In this document: positions 6,637 through 13,617 of the stretch, piece by piece | How positions within the stretch are numbered: the first letter of the stretch is position 1 | Layout: each line of letters opens with the position of its first letter | Origin: Bacteroides sp. CAG:770 | GTDB lineage: Bacteria; Bacteroidota; Bacteroidia; Bacteroidales; UBA932 | Direction: 5' to 3' | Length of the DNA: 14,223 nucleotides | Assembly (NCBI GenBank): GCA_000435075.1 | Contig: FR890645.1 | Coordinates: forward strand, 1-14,223 | Notes under the pieces: model-generated | Databases searched by the model: none | Seen by the model: only the letters and a program-made list of their open reading frames with translations | Told to the model about the DNA's origin: nothing | Program-made: the position numbers and the translations under genes

Positions 6637-7050
6637 TCAAGGGCGGTCTCTTCTGTACATCTCCCAACCGGACATCACATCCGTCTGGTTTGCTTTAAGC
6701 CCGTTCTCCACAAAGGACATCGCAGACACAATCTTGACCATAAGGTTCTTGTCCTTGATGTCCACCGCGGCATCACAGTCATATTGAGCCGCATCGGACA
6801 CGTGCTTTACATAAGAGCCTGTATTGTTTTCAGAAGGCGGTGCCCAACGGCTAATCATCTGCCTTATCGTCTTCAACCCCAAGTTCGTGTGGTAGTGTCG
6901 AAGCGTGACAAACACAGCCCTGTAGCCATAAGCCATCGATTCGAACTGTTTGAAAGCCTTATCACTTGATGGGGTAACCTCTCCCTTATAAGTCGTCCTG
7001 CTCAATCTGATGTTGCAGGGATTGTTGTTTCTTATTCCTCTCGGTGCCAT
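6637..7050 (-). CDS. Phage muralytic enzyme, structural protein P5-like
   Basis: The N-terminus RGIRNNNPCNIR is the hallmark of phage P5-like lysozyme-superfamily proteins, which cut peptidoglycan during entry or lysis. Further family segments are FESMAYGYRAVFVTLRHY, IRQMISRWAPPSENNTGSYV and the C-terminal AMSFVENG. The 137 residues fit the usual size of a single catalytic domain, and no signal peptide is visible, so release would need a holin or assembly into the virion. The start ATG at 7050 lies 3 nt after the stop of the 140-aa gene, so the two are co-transcribed. I cannot tell whether it is an endolysin or a virion-associated lysin; no holin is recognised next to it. Confidence 0.8.
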   Translation of the reverse strand: MAPRGIRNNNPCNIRLSRTTYKGEVTPSSDKAFKQFESMAYGYRAVFVTLRHYHTNLGLKTIRQMISRWAPPSENNTGSYVKHVSDAAQYDCDAAVDIKDKNLMVKIVSAMSFVENGLKANQTDVMSGWEMYRRDRP

Positions 7051-7053
7051 ACT

Positions 7054-7476
7054 CTACTCCCATTTATCCCATGAATTGACAAGGTTGATGGCGTTCTGCC
7101 TGAATGTCTGAAACTCGTTCCATTCGTTCACATATTCAGCCGCCTTGTCATCGGTCAAAGCGCCGATCTCCATGCCGGCCTTCGCCTGCAGGAGCTGAAT
7201 CTGGTGTGTCTTGATGGCATCCTCCTCGGTCTGGAGATACTTCGACCGGATGATACCGTTCACGAGCTTGTCACGGTTCCACTCATCGCACTCGATGAGC
7301 GTGCCTGCGTCAGGCATCGACCCGGTGTAAGAATAACCTTCCATCGGCTCCGATGTCTCATCCGGCTTGTATGTAGCCGGCTTCTCATTGAGATAACATA
7401 AAAAATGCGCCCCGTCATATTTTGAGGGACGCATCTGGCGTGGATATGCCACGCTGAACACTTCTGTTGTTTTCAT
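7054..7476 (-). CDS. Phage tail-associated protein, unknown function
   Basis: I do not recognise this 140-residue protein with certainty. The central segment, DKLVNGIIRSKYLQTEEDA, and the end, YVNEWNEFQTFRQNAINLV, resemble the helical pattern of small phage proteins encoded next to tail fibres (tail assembly chaperone-like). The N-terminal half is polar without membrane segments. The protein is acidic overall, unlike the basic helical Avd accessory protein of DGRs, so I do not call it Avd. Its ATG follows the RT stop by one nucleotide (TGATATG), indicating translational coupling. Codons 15-24 form a hairpin followed by T6, a possible attenuator that could reduce transcription into the lysin gene. 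Confidence 0.65.
   Translation of the reverse strand: MKTTEVFSVAYPRQMRPSKYDGAHFLCYLNEKPATYKPDETSEPMEGYSYTGSMPDAGTLIECDEWNRDKLVNGIIRSKYLQTEEDAIKTHQIQLLQAKAGMEIGALTDDKAAEYVNEWNEFQTFRQNAINLVNSWDKWE
7400..7434 (-). terminator. Intragenic terminator-like hairpin (attenuator candidate)
   Basis: On the minus strand ATGCGTCCC (7434-7426) pairs with GGGGCGCAT (7413-7405) with one T-G wobble, around a 12-nt loop, and runs straight into T6 (7405-7400). This has the form of an intrinsic terminator but lies near the 5' end of the 140-aa reading frame, just past the RT gene. Confidence 0.5.
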
Positions 7477-7477
7477 A

Positions 7478-9109
7478 TCAAGTAAACTTATAAAACTTCT
7501 TGTTGCGTTTATTGATTTCTATCTTAATAACAGTAGGGGCAGGCAAGTCTTCCTTCGAGAACTCCGTTTCGCATTGCTCTATAAGCACCTTCGAACCGGT
7601 GTACAAGAAGTATTCCTCACCTGGCTTAACAAGCACAGATTTGCCTCTGTCATCCGTATAAGAGAACTCCTTACCCTGCCATTCAAAACGTATGGCAAGA
7701 CACTTCTTCGGAGTGCCGTCATCATTCTTCTCCTTGATGGAGTCAATCACGGCATAATCACGGAGTTCCATAAGGAAATCATCCTCCGACTGCTGCTTCT
7801 CCGGGTCAAACAGGAAGTTCTCGAATCTCCTCTGCTGACCGTGAGCAATCTCAAACGGGCATTGGCTTTTGCGCCTGTTAATCTTTGCGCCCAAACGTTC
7901 TTTCTTTTCCATATGATACTTTTTTAAGAAATTAATCGAATTTGCATGCATAACCGTTCCGAGTTGCGACGATATGGCTACCCTTATCTGGTCATAGGTA
8001 AGACCCATCTTAAGGCCCTTCCTGATTTTCCGCTTGATGTCAAGCACTACATCACGGTTCGCCCGGACATGCCCGTCAGCAAAGATGCGGTACCCTACAA
8101 TCGTAAATCCTCCCTTTGTAGCCCCGACCTGCCACTTTGGGTTCATCGTGAATTTCAGCTCACGTCCCCAGTATAATGCTATCCAATCAACTACAAGATG
8201 CAGGAAAGTCTTATCCTCATGAAGGACAAGGACATTGTCCATGAACCTATAAAAGAATCGGAGCCCCTCCTTCACATACTGGCAGAAATGTGCTTCCAAA
8301 TAGGCTTCACCCTTCGAGATTTCAGCAAAGTCGGATTCAGTCTTTGCCGACGCCTTTTTGTCCGTGATGTACATTGCCGCCAATTTATGAATCAAGTCCG
8401 GATCCGATTGCAACCCGAACAATCTTCTGACATCATGGTCAAACATACCAAGCGATATATTGGCATAAATCGTCGATATCTTCAGACCGATTGCTATGCC
8501 AGCAGGATGTTCAGGATCATCATTGCCCATAGGCGTCCCTATGCTGCTGTCAATGACTGCGTCAAGGGAATTAAGAAGGACAGGATCCTTTATCTTCCTC
8601 CTCAGATAGGCTTTGGGAATGTCATGCAGAATATGTGGATACATCTTTGACACATCGAGATTGGCGAAGGCTTTCAGTTCAGGGTGGGTCTTCAGGTCGT
8701 GGCTTATAAGCTTCACCATCATATGCTGTCCTCTGCCAGGGATACAGGCATAGCAGTGTTCGTCAAGGCTTCTGTTTACAATATCCTCTGTACGCGTCAA
8801 TACGCCCCAATGATAGACGTGATGCCAATATTGAAGCATCGACAGGAACCTCTCCTTCCGACCTTTCTTCTCAAGTATTGTCTTATAGGTGTAATCCTCC
8901 GATGAGGGATGGTATGATGAAGTGAGAAAAAGATGAAGAAGGCGATCAACATTTGACTCAAGGTCTTCGTCAAATGCTTTCACCTCCTTCCGTCTTCTTT
9001 TCCGTCGTGAAGCCAATCGATGGGCCATACGAAAGTTCTCTTTCGTGCCTATGACTTCCGACAAGTGTCCGTGTCTTCGCACAAGTGTCTCGTGTCTGCT
9101 TTCTCTCAC
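7478..9109 (-). CDS. DGR reverse transcriptase, atypical active site
   Basis: This RT copies TR RNA into adenine-mutated cDNA that replaces VR in the target gene. In 543 residues I see a basic N-terminus (RRKRRRKEVK), motif A FANLDVSKMYPHI with D152, motif B GIAIGLKIST (204-213), motif C FYRFMDNVLVL (D291, N292), and a WQVGATKGGFTIVGYRIF segment matching the motif D/E region. Three features are unusual: FMDN instead of YxDD, SxT instead of the DGR SQ, and 75 residues between motifs B and C, about 50 more than the phage BPP-1 RT. After the thumb (about residue 400) comes a beta-rich C-terminal domain of about 140 residues, of a kind I recall in other Bacteroides DGR RTs. The start is GTG at 9109; M28 is the first ATG. 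The RT is probably transcribed together with TR. Confidence 0.9.
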   Translation of the reverse strand: MRESRHETLVRRHGHLSEVIGTKENFRMAHRLASRRKRRRKEVKAFDEDLESNVDRLLHLFLTSSYHPSSEDYTYKTILEKKGRKERFLSMLQYWHHVYHWGVLTRTEDIVNRSLDEHCYACIPGRGQHMMVKLISHDLKTHPELKAFANLDVSKMYPHILHDIPKAYLRRKIKDPVLLNSLDAVIDSSIGTPMGNDDPEHPAGIAIGLKISTIYANISLGMFDHDVRRLFGLQSDPDLIHKLAAMYITDKKASAKTESDFAEISKGEAYLEAHFCQYVKEGLRFFYRFMDNVLVLHEDKTFLHLVVDWIALYWGRELKFTMNPKWQVGATKGGFTIVGYRIFADGHVRANRDVVLDIKRKIRKGLKMGLTYDQIRVAISSQLGTVMHANSINFLKKYHMEKKERLGAKINRRKSQCPFEIAHGQQRRFENFLFDPEKQQSEDDFLMELRDYAVIDSIKEKNDDGTPKKCLAIRFEWQGKEFSYTDDRGKSVLVKPGEEYFLYTGSKVLIEQCETEFSKEDLPAPTVIKIEINKRNKKFYKFT

Positions 9110-9225
9110 AAGCGCCGTCGAATTCTTACGAACCTACCGGAACCAGTTTTGATATGATGTCTTTCGGCAAGGGCCGGGGTTCATCCTCAAATAGACGACG
9201 GGTGCAAACACAACCAGCCTCCCAA

Positions 9226-9351
9226 GTAGTGGGGCGACGACAGGTTCGCATTGGAATTCGAGGGCGCATAGTTACCGTTGAAGTACGCCAAGCCATCAAT
9301 GTCACCATTGTTAGCATTGCCGGAACCGCGCGGAGACCGGAAACCAGAAAC
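9226..9351 (-). repeat. DGR template repeat (TR)
   Basis: This 126-bp sequence matches VR at 9698-9823 except at 17 positions, all of them adenines in the minus-strand sense (17 of 23 adenines changed, no change at any other base). It encodes GFRSPRGSG followed by a stretch with eight Asn codons (all AAY), the design that lets adenine mutagenesis reach many residues without making stops. The first 33 nt contain no adenine. The 3' end, with CTGTCGTCGCCCC, is the GC-rich part expected for initiation of mutagenic homing. A 116-nt spacer leads to the RT start; such a spacer is needed for cDNA priming in the BPP-1 DGR. Confidence 0.96.
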
Positions 9352-9352
9352 C

Positions 9353-9388
9353 TACCGCCTTAGAGGACAAACCCACCATAAGGCGGTA
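9353..9388 (-). other. Hairpin abutting the 5' end of TR
   Basis: TACCGCCTTA (9353-9362) and TAAGGCGGTA (9379-9388) are perfect 10-bp complements around a 16-nt loop, ending one nucleotide before TR begins. In the TR transcript it would be a 5' hairpin. No T-run follows in the minus direction, so it is not an intrinsic terminator of that strand. Confidence 0.7.
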
Positions 9389-9396
9389 CAAAGGTA
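9389..9396 (-). promoter_or_regulatory. Bacteroidota-type -7 box upstream of TR-RT
   Basis: The minus strand reads TACCTTTG, an exact TAnnTTTG match, immediately upstream of the 5' hairpin. A transcript starting 5-8 nt downstream would begin within the first arm of the hairpin. The -33 region (TTTTAATGG) is a weak match. Confidence 0.5.
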
Positions 9397-9429
9397 CAAA
9401 TTTTACTTAATCCATTAAAACCTCATATT

Positions 9430-9460
9430 AAAAAACCGCCTGACGGCGGTGGTTTTTTTT
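9430..9460. terminator. Bidirectional terminator between target gene and TR
   Basis: ACCGCC (9435-9440) pairs with GGCGGT (9445-9450) around TGAC. The minus direction continues into a T6 tract and the plus direction into GG and T8. It would end the target-gene transcript before TR, so TR-RT would need its own promoter. Confidence 0.75.
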
Positions 9461-9523
9461 ATCGCCGCCGACGATTTCACTAAGAAAAAAAAAAAAATTT
9501 TTTCATCGCCGCCGACGATTTCA
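9461..9523. repeat. Two direct copies of a 20-bp unit around an A12T6 tract
   Basis: ATCGCCGCCGACGATTTCAC occurs exactly at 9461-9480 and 9504-9523, each preceded by a T-run and followed by AAGAAAA one base later. The spacer is A12T6 (9485-9502). The two copies suggest a 43-bp tandem duplication. There are only two copies, so it is not a CRISPR array. Confidence 0.8.
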
Positions 9524-9562
9524 CGAAGAAAAGAAAGAACAGTATTTCAAAGAACTTGTTTT

Positions 9563-9610
9563 GCATCCGCCCACGGATGCCTTGGTTTCTTGCTCAACCG
9601 CTATCGCGGT
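9563..9610. other. Two small GC hairpins downstream of VR
   Basis: GCATCCG (9563-9569) pairs with CGGATGC (9574-9580) around a 4-nt loop. ACCGC (9597-9601) pairs with GCGGT (9606-9610) around a loop that reads GATA on the coding strand. DGRs commonly have a short hairpin or cruciform with a 4-nt loop just after VR that increases retrohoming. These lie 88 and 118 nt beyond VR, farther than in the BPP-1 model. The second has a GRNA-type loop but only five base pairs. Confidence 0.4.
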
Positions 9611-9649
9611 CTGCGCGGTTTCTTGGCTTTCGCGTCGCCCCTTACCCCG

Positions 9650-11071
9650 CTATGAGGCATATACCTTTGGGGTCGGGTCGAAGTCCCCCACGCATTCGCA
9701 GAGGGGCGACGACAGGTGCGCAGAGGAAGACGAGGGCGCAAAGTCACCGCAGAAGCACGCCAAGCCAGCAATGACACCACTGTAAGCATGGCCGGAACCG
9801 CGCGGAGACCGGAAACCAGAAACGGCTTTATTGAAATAACATCCATCACCCCTATATGTCGCCGATGTGGCACCATCCTCTGATGGCATCCCCGCAAGTC
9901 CCTGAAAATTGATGCGCTTGACATAGTTCCATGCTTCAGGGGTGGACGGGAGGATCGTCCCGACCTTTATCATGTTGGCCGTCTCTGAATACTTCCATTC
10001 TGTCAACGAAGACTTCGCCACATAGAATGAATATGAACCGTCAGCATTGATGACCGCGACAATCCTGTTTTTGCCACCCCAAAGATGACCGTATGGGTTC
10101 TTCAGCCCGAAGAAACAAGGAATCGGGGCATTATAGACCACGGTTCCGTCAGACTTCTTCACCGCATAGGAAGCGACACCAAGAGCGTCCGCGAGTTCGA
10201 CTCCGGCAGAATACGGAACCACCGGGTGATAACCATTGTAAGCTTCCCAATCAGGCATCGAGGCCACGCCATAGCCAAGACCGCCCTGATACAATCCATT
10301 GGCATCCTTTGATGCGCTGAATGAGGTTTGGATGTTTCTGGTACCGAGGATGATGTCAGCAAGTATCATGATGACAGTGTCTATCCAATACCAACCAGCA
10401 CCCCAGCCCTCGCCGCGTTTGCGACCAAGTTCCTCAAATGTGGCGGTTCCCTTTTCAGTTGCCGCGTACCCAAGCATTGACAGGTTCTCGGCTGACGCAT
10501 TTCCGGATGTGATGGCAGAACCACCACCGCCACGATACTGTTCAGCGGAACTTATCAGAGAACACAAGATATTGTTTGTCCTGTCAATGATGCCCGAATG
10601 TCCGGCAGCGATTGAGAAAACCGGCACACGATAACATTCACGGCCTGGAATCGGTTTCAGAGAAGCGGCCTCATAAAGGTAACTGCCTTCCATCCATGCA
10701 GCCACATAGAACGGTGTCCGCACGCCCCACTGGTATTGCCCCATTGTGCCATCAAGCTTGGCCGCCTCACCGGTGGCAAACTTATAGTGGTTGTTCGGGT
10801 CAAGTTTCTTCCTTGAATGGTCATTCCCCACAAGATAACAGCCAAGGCCAAGAAGGGACGGAAGCCGTTTCACATAGTTCAAATCACCACAACGTTCTCC
10901 AACAGGAGAAGACTGGTCAAGATTGAACCTGACTGCGGCATATCCGTCATCTCCAAGAAATGATGCAGGGAAAAAGCCATATTCGTTTCCGGACAACGAT
11001 TTCCCGAAAAGCAGATCACCCGCATCGACCTGGGCGAATTGCTTGAATGATGATAATTCTTTCTTTTTCAT
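9650..11071 (-). CDS. DGR variable protein, C-type-lectin-fold receptor binder
   Basis: This is the DGR target, probably a phage tail-tip or fibre protein whose C-terminal C-type-lectin/formylglycine-enzyme-like domain binds a host surface ligand. Of 473 residues, 417-458 are encoded by VR. The sequence before it, YRGDGCYFNKAVSGFRSPRG, is typical of the scaffold strand leading into a DGR lectin fold. Compared with TR, 14 VR residues differ, including Asn to His, Tyr, Ser, Cys or Asp and Asp to Val or Ala. A 15-residue tail follows VR. The N-terminal part (about 1-250), rich in Gly and aromatic residues, presumably joins it to the tail; no signal peptide is seen. It starts 22 nt after the 417-aa gene, so they are co-transcribed, and it ends ahead of the bidirectional terminator. 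The ligand cannot be inferred. Confidence 0.93.
   Translation of the reverse strand: MKKKELSSFKQFAQVDAGDLLFGKSLSGNEYGFFPASFLGDDGYAAVRFNLDQSSPVGERCGDLNYVKRLPSLLGLGCYLVGNDHSRKKLDPNNHYKFATGEAAKLDGTMGQYQWGVRTPFYVAAWMEGSYLYEAASLKPIPGRECYRVPVFSIAAGHSGIIDRTNNILCSLISSAEQYRGGGGSAITSGNASAENLSMLGYAATEKGTATFEELGRKRGEGWGAGWYWIDTVIMILADIILGTRNIQTSFSASKDANGLYQGGLGYGVASMPDWEAYNGYHPVVPYSAGVELADALGVASYAVKKSDGTVVYNAPIPCFFGLKNPYGHLWGGKNRIVAVINADGSYSFYVAKSSLTEWKYSETANMIKVGTILPSTPEAWNYVKRINFQGLAGMPSEDGATSATYRGDGCYFNKAVSGFRSPRGSGHAYSGVIAGLACFCGDFAPSSSSAHLSSPLCECVGDFDPTPKVYAS
9698..9823 (-). repeat. DGR variable repeat (VR)
   Basis: The 126-bp VR encodes residues 417-458 of the target. The first 33 nt and the GC-rich 3' part containing CTGTCGTCGCCCC equal TR; the rest differs only where TR has adenine on the coding strand. 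Three codons carry two changes (one AAC to TGC, two AAT to TCT). Similarity to TR stops on both sides exactly at the stated ends. Confidence 0.96.
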
Positions 11072-11093
11072 ATGCGTTGTTATTTAGTATTTT

Positions 11094-12347
11094 TCAGTCC
11101 TTGATGTCACCATTGTAAGTGAAATCATTCATGTTGATTATCTGGAACTCGAAAGAGCCATTATTCCAGGAATCGTCGTCCGAGATGTCCACAATGAAAT
11201 AACTTGCGGTCTTCGCGGTCAACGTAGCCTTGACCGGGGAACTGTTGCTGCTAGAATCCATAATATATCCGACACCGGTCAACATCACCAGATAGTCATT
11301 CGGTTGCAGGTTCCACTTTTTCGGGATCCACACAGTGTACCTTCCGTTGGCGGTCCTTTGGCATTGCAGGGTTCTCCCGTCAAATGTCTTGTAGTTCATC
11401 GAGCACGTCCCGTTTGAGGTCCTTCCCGTGACAGTCCCATGCGCAAGGACATTCAATGAACGGCCATAGGACTTTGTAGTTTCGATATTCCCACGGTTGG
11501 TGATAAGCCACCCATAAAAGGTCGCGCCTTCCCCTATACCGAGAAGTTCTACGTACTCACGGGATAACAGTACCAGCTCGCCATATTTTGCTCCATCCTG
11601 GAAGAAGTATTTTCCATTTGGGGCAGTAATGGACACCGCACCGGATGACAGCACCCCGTCGTACCGATGAGTCATCACTGTTATACGGCGTCCGTTCTGA
11701 GAAGAATCCCATGGGAACCCTCCTGCCGCAATGATCAAGGACCCACCTCCCTCCATTTGAAGGTTATCATGCAGTTGGGCCTCTGATTTTTCATCTGTGC
11801 CACCCCATTCCCACTCTCCGCTATAATGTGCGAAAGGCTGGCGGAGCGTGCCGTAGACGATTACATCTTTCAGCGTGCTGTCCTCTATGGTAGCCCCTTT
11901 AGTAGTGAAAAGTCCATCCTTGCTGACAATGGTCTCACCCCCGGCCGCGCGGATGCTGCCGTCCGCCATCAGTTGTATCTTCCCGGATGTGTGCTTGATA
12001 ACACCCTCATCCATAATCCAACCCTCCTTGCCTGTACCAAGCAGAAGGACTTTCGTGGAGAAATTCGCGAATGACGGCACAAGACGCCAGTATCCGGTGT
12101 TGTTTTCAACCGAATCATACGGAGTCTCATTCGAACTGGATGTATGGTGTTTGGTACACTGATACACCTGCCCATTGTAATAGGCGAAATCAGCATACGC
12201 CTCCCCATCCGCACCGCTATAGAACTCTATGCCGGCGGCCCAAACAATCTGGCGCGTCCGCGCCCCACGCTCACCTTTGTCTCCCTTCTCCGGTGGCCGC
12301 TTGTAAGCTATTCGTGTTATATGCTTTAACATCTTTCTGATACACAT
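11094..12347 (-). CDS. Phage tail-fibre-like protein
   Basis: This 417-residue protein has a short collagen-like stretch near its start (KGDKGERGARTR, about 21-32), then a compact module with YYNGQVYQCTKHH and GYWRLV that resembles small carbohydrate-binding or phage tail modules. Next comes a repeat-like beta region (DGSIRAAGGETIVSKDGLFTT, ATIEDSTLKDVIVYGTL) typical of trimeric fibre shafts. The C-terminal half is polar and beta-rich. The function is inferred to be a side fibre or the connector that holds the DGR target, which follows in the same operon. The start ATG overlaps the upstream stop (TAATG), which decides the start and suggests translational coupling. No enzymatic motif is visible. 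Confidence 0.75.
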   Translation of the reverse strand: MCIRKMLKHITRIAYKRPPEKGDKGERGARTRQIVWAAGIEFYSGADGEAYADFAYYNGQVYQCTKHHTSSSNETPYDSVENNTGYWRLVPSFANFSTKVLLLGTGKEGWIMDEGVIKHTSGKIQLMADGSIRAAGGETIVSKDGLFTTKGATIEDSTLKDVIVYGTLRQPFAHYSGEWEWGGTDEKSEAQLHDNLQMEGGGSLIIAAGGFPWDSSQNGRRITVMTHRYDGVLSSGAVSITAPNGKYFFQDGAKYGELVLLSREYVELLGIGEGATFYGWLITNRGNIETTKSYGRSLNVLAHGTVTGRTSNGTCSMNYKTFDGRTLQCQRTANGRYTVWIPKKWNLQPNDYLVMLTGVGYIMDSSSNSSPVKATLTAKTASYFIVDISDDDSWNNGSFEFQIINMNDFTYNGDIKD

Positions 12348-13390
12348 TATTCCGCTGAAATAATAAGAGTCATGTCACCACCAGCCTTGACCGCATGGTC
12401 GATTGTAACCGTAAATGAATCCCCGCCGTCCTGCGATGCGATAGAGTCGCCTGCCGCATCCGTAACAAGGTAATTGAACGTGAAGCCCTTCACCTCAGTC
12501 TCCGTCGTCCTCTTGTACACCTTCGGTCTATATATGATGGACGTCTGGGCCGAGCTGAGTTCTTCCGGAACCTGAGCCCCGGCCGCATTGGTCGGATTGG
12601 GATAGATGATCAGGATGTCAGTCTCGTCGCTCACTTCCATCACTGCGCTTGAGGACTTGCCGTTATAACTCATCTCACATTTGTACAATTCGCTTGAATT
12701 GATGTCCGACGCCGTGATGGTAATGCTTGATGAACTCTTGTTTATCGGCTCCCAGCCATCAACGCCATTCACGACTTTCATCTTGTACCATTTGTAGGTC
12801 ACGCCATCTGTCTTCTCGACACCGCCGATCATCAGATGAGCCGTCGCCTTCAACTGTGATGTGGCGTCATCAACAACACCGCCGTTGTTGATCGTGATAT
12901 AGCCCATGCACGACTCTCCGTCAGTCTGCTCGATGGCCACCTCGATGGACGCGGACACGACTGACTGGAATCCTGTATTGACGGTCCCCTTGAATTCAAT
13001 GGTGTCCGAGTCAATGTTGCCGCTCGATGCAATCTCCTTCAGTATCGTAAGTGTCGGCAGCGTAAATCCGTCAACCTTCTTCACTTCGCTCTTGAAGGTA
13101 CCTGCAGGAATGCTTCCCATCGCTTTGCTAAGCCCAGAAGCATCAAAGACGATGGCAGTTCCGTTGAACTTCCATTCGACACCGGTAGCTGCAGGCTCTA
13201 TGCGCATTGCTTTCAGCGAGCTTCTTACTACCGGATATATACACGGCTTGTTGGCCGCGAAACTTGGCGTGATTATGTTGTTTCCGTTGGAAATGAACTG
13301 CTTCAACGGAAACGTGCTTCTCAACGTACATGTCAGTGAATCACCCTGCCTGACATATTTGATTGTCGTCTGTCCTTTTACTGTACTCAT
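12347..13390 (-). CDS. Ig-like phage structural protein
   Basis: A 347-residue beta-rich protein. The clearest domain (about residues 155-255) is Ig-like: ATAHLMIGGVEKTDGVTYKWYKM, then SSITITASDINSSELYKCEMSYNGKSS, with Trp and Cys placed as in an Ig fold. The N-terminal part (about 1-130) resembles tail or baseplate proteins of Bacteroidales prophages that begin with a short KYVRQGDSLTCTLRST-like strand. The C-terminal segment after PNPTNAAGAQVPEEL looks like a further beta domain. Its position between another Ig-like protein and the fibre suggests a tail or baseplate surface role. It lies 11 nt downstream of the 70-aa gene and overlaps the fibre gene by one base. I cannot name the family. 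Confidence 0.7.
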   Translation of the reverse strand: MSTVKGQTTIKYVRQGDSLTCTLRSTFPLKQFISNGNNIITPSFAANKPCIYPVVRSSLKAMRIEPAATGVEWKFNGTAIVFDASGLSKAMGSIPAGTFKSEVKKVDGFTLPTLTILKEIASSGNIDSDTIEFKGTVNTGFQSVVSASIEVAIEQTDGESCMGYITINNGGVVDDATSQLKATAHLMIGGVEKTDGVTYKWYKMKVVNGVDGWEPINKSSSSITITASDINSSELYKCEMSYNGKSSSAVMEVSDETDILIIYPNPTNAAGAQVPEELSSAQTSIIYRPKVYKRTTETEVKGFTFNYLVTDAAGDSIASQDGGDSFTVTIDHAVKAGGDMTLIISAE

Positions 13391-13401
13391 TTCATCTTCT
13401 T

Positions 13402-13614
13402 TTATCTGTTCAACTCTTCCTTTGCTTCAGCCGCCGTAAGGACCTTGCCTCCAAGCGACTTGACTTTTTTCTCAAACGGAACGGAACTCCCATAAGTCTG
13501 AAGGTCGCTCTCATTGATGATGACATATTCACCATCCGGAGTCCTCTGCCTGAATTCGGCGATTCCGGCATCCTCGGCCTTGCGGACCGGAATCTTTGCA
13601 TAAACATATCTCAT
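13402..13614 (-). CDS. Small phage protein, unknown function
   Basis: A 70-residue protein, highly charged, without membrane segments or cysteines. It begins MRYVYAKIPVRKAEDAG and ends in a helix, LTAAEAKEELNR. The start ATG is 3 nt after the stop of the upstream structural gene and its stop is 11 nt before the next start, so it sits tightly in the tail operon, which is the main support for it being real. I do not recognise a family; a small tail assembly or baseplate connector is conceivable only from position. Confidence 0.65.
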   Translation of the reverse strand: MRYVYAKIPVRKAEDAGIAEFRQRTPDGEYVIINESDLQTYGSSVPFEKKVKSLGGKVLTAAEAKEELNR

Positions 13615-13617
13615 ATC

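Noticed and set aside
7054..7476. The 140-aa gene as the DGR accessory protein Avd
   Set aside because: Avd is a small basic four-helix protein; this one is acidic, has a non-helical N-terminal half and looks tail-related.
9461..9523. Direct repeats as a CRISPR array
   Set aside because: There are only two units, the spacer is a homopolymer tract, and no cas genes are present.
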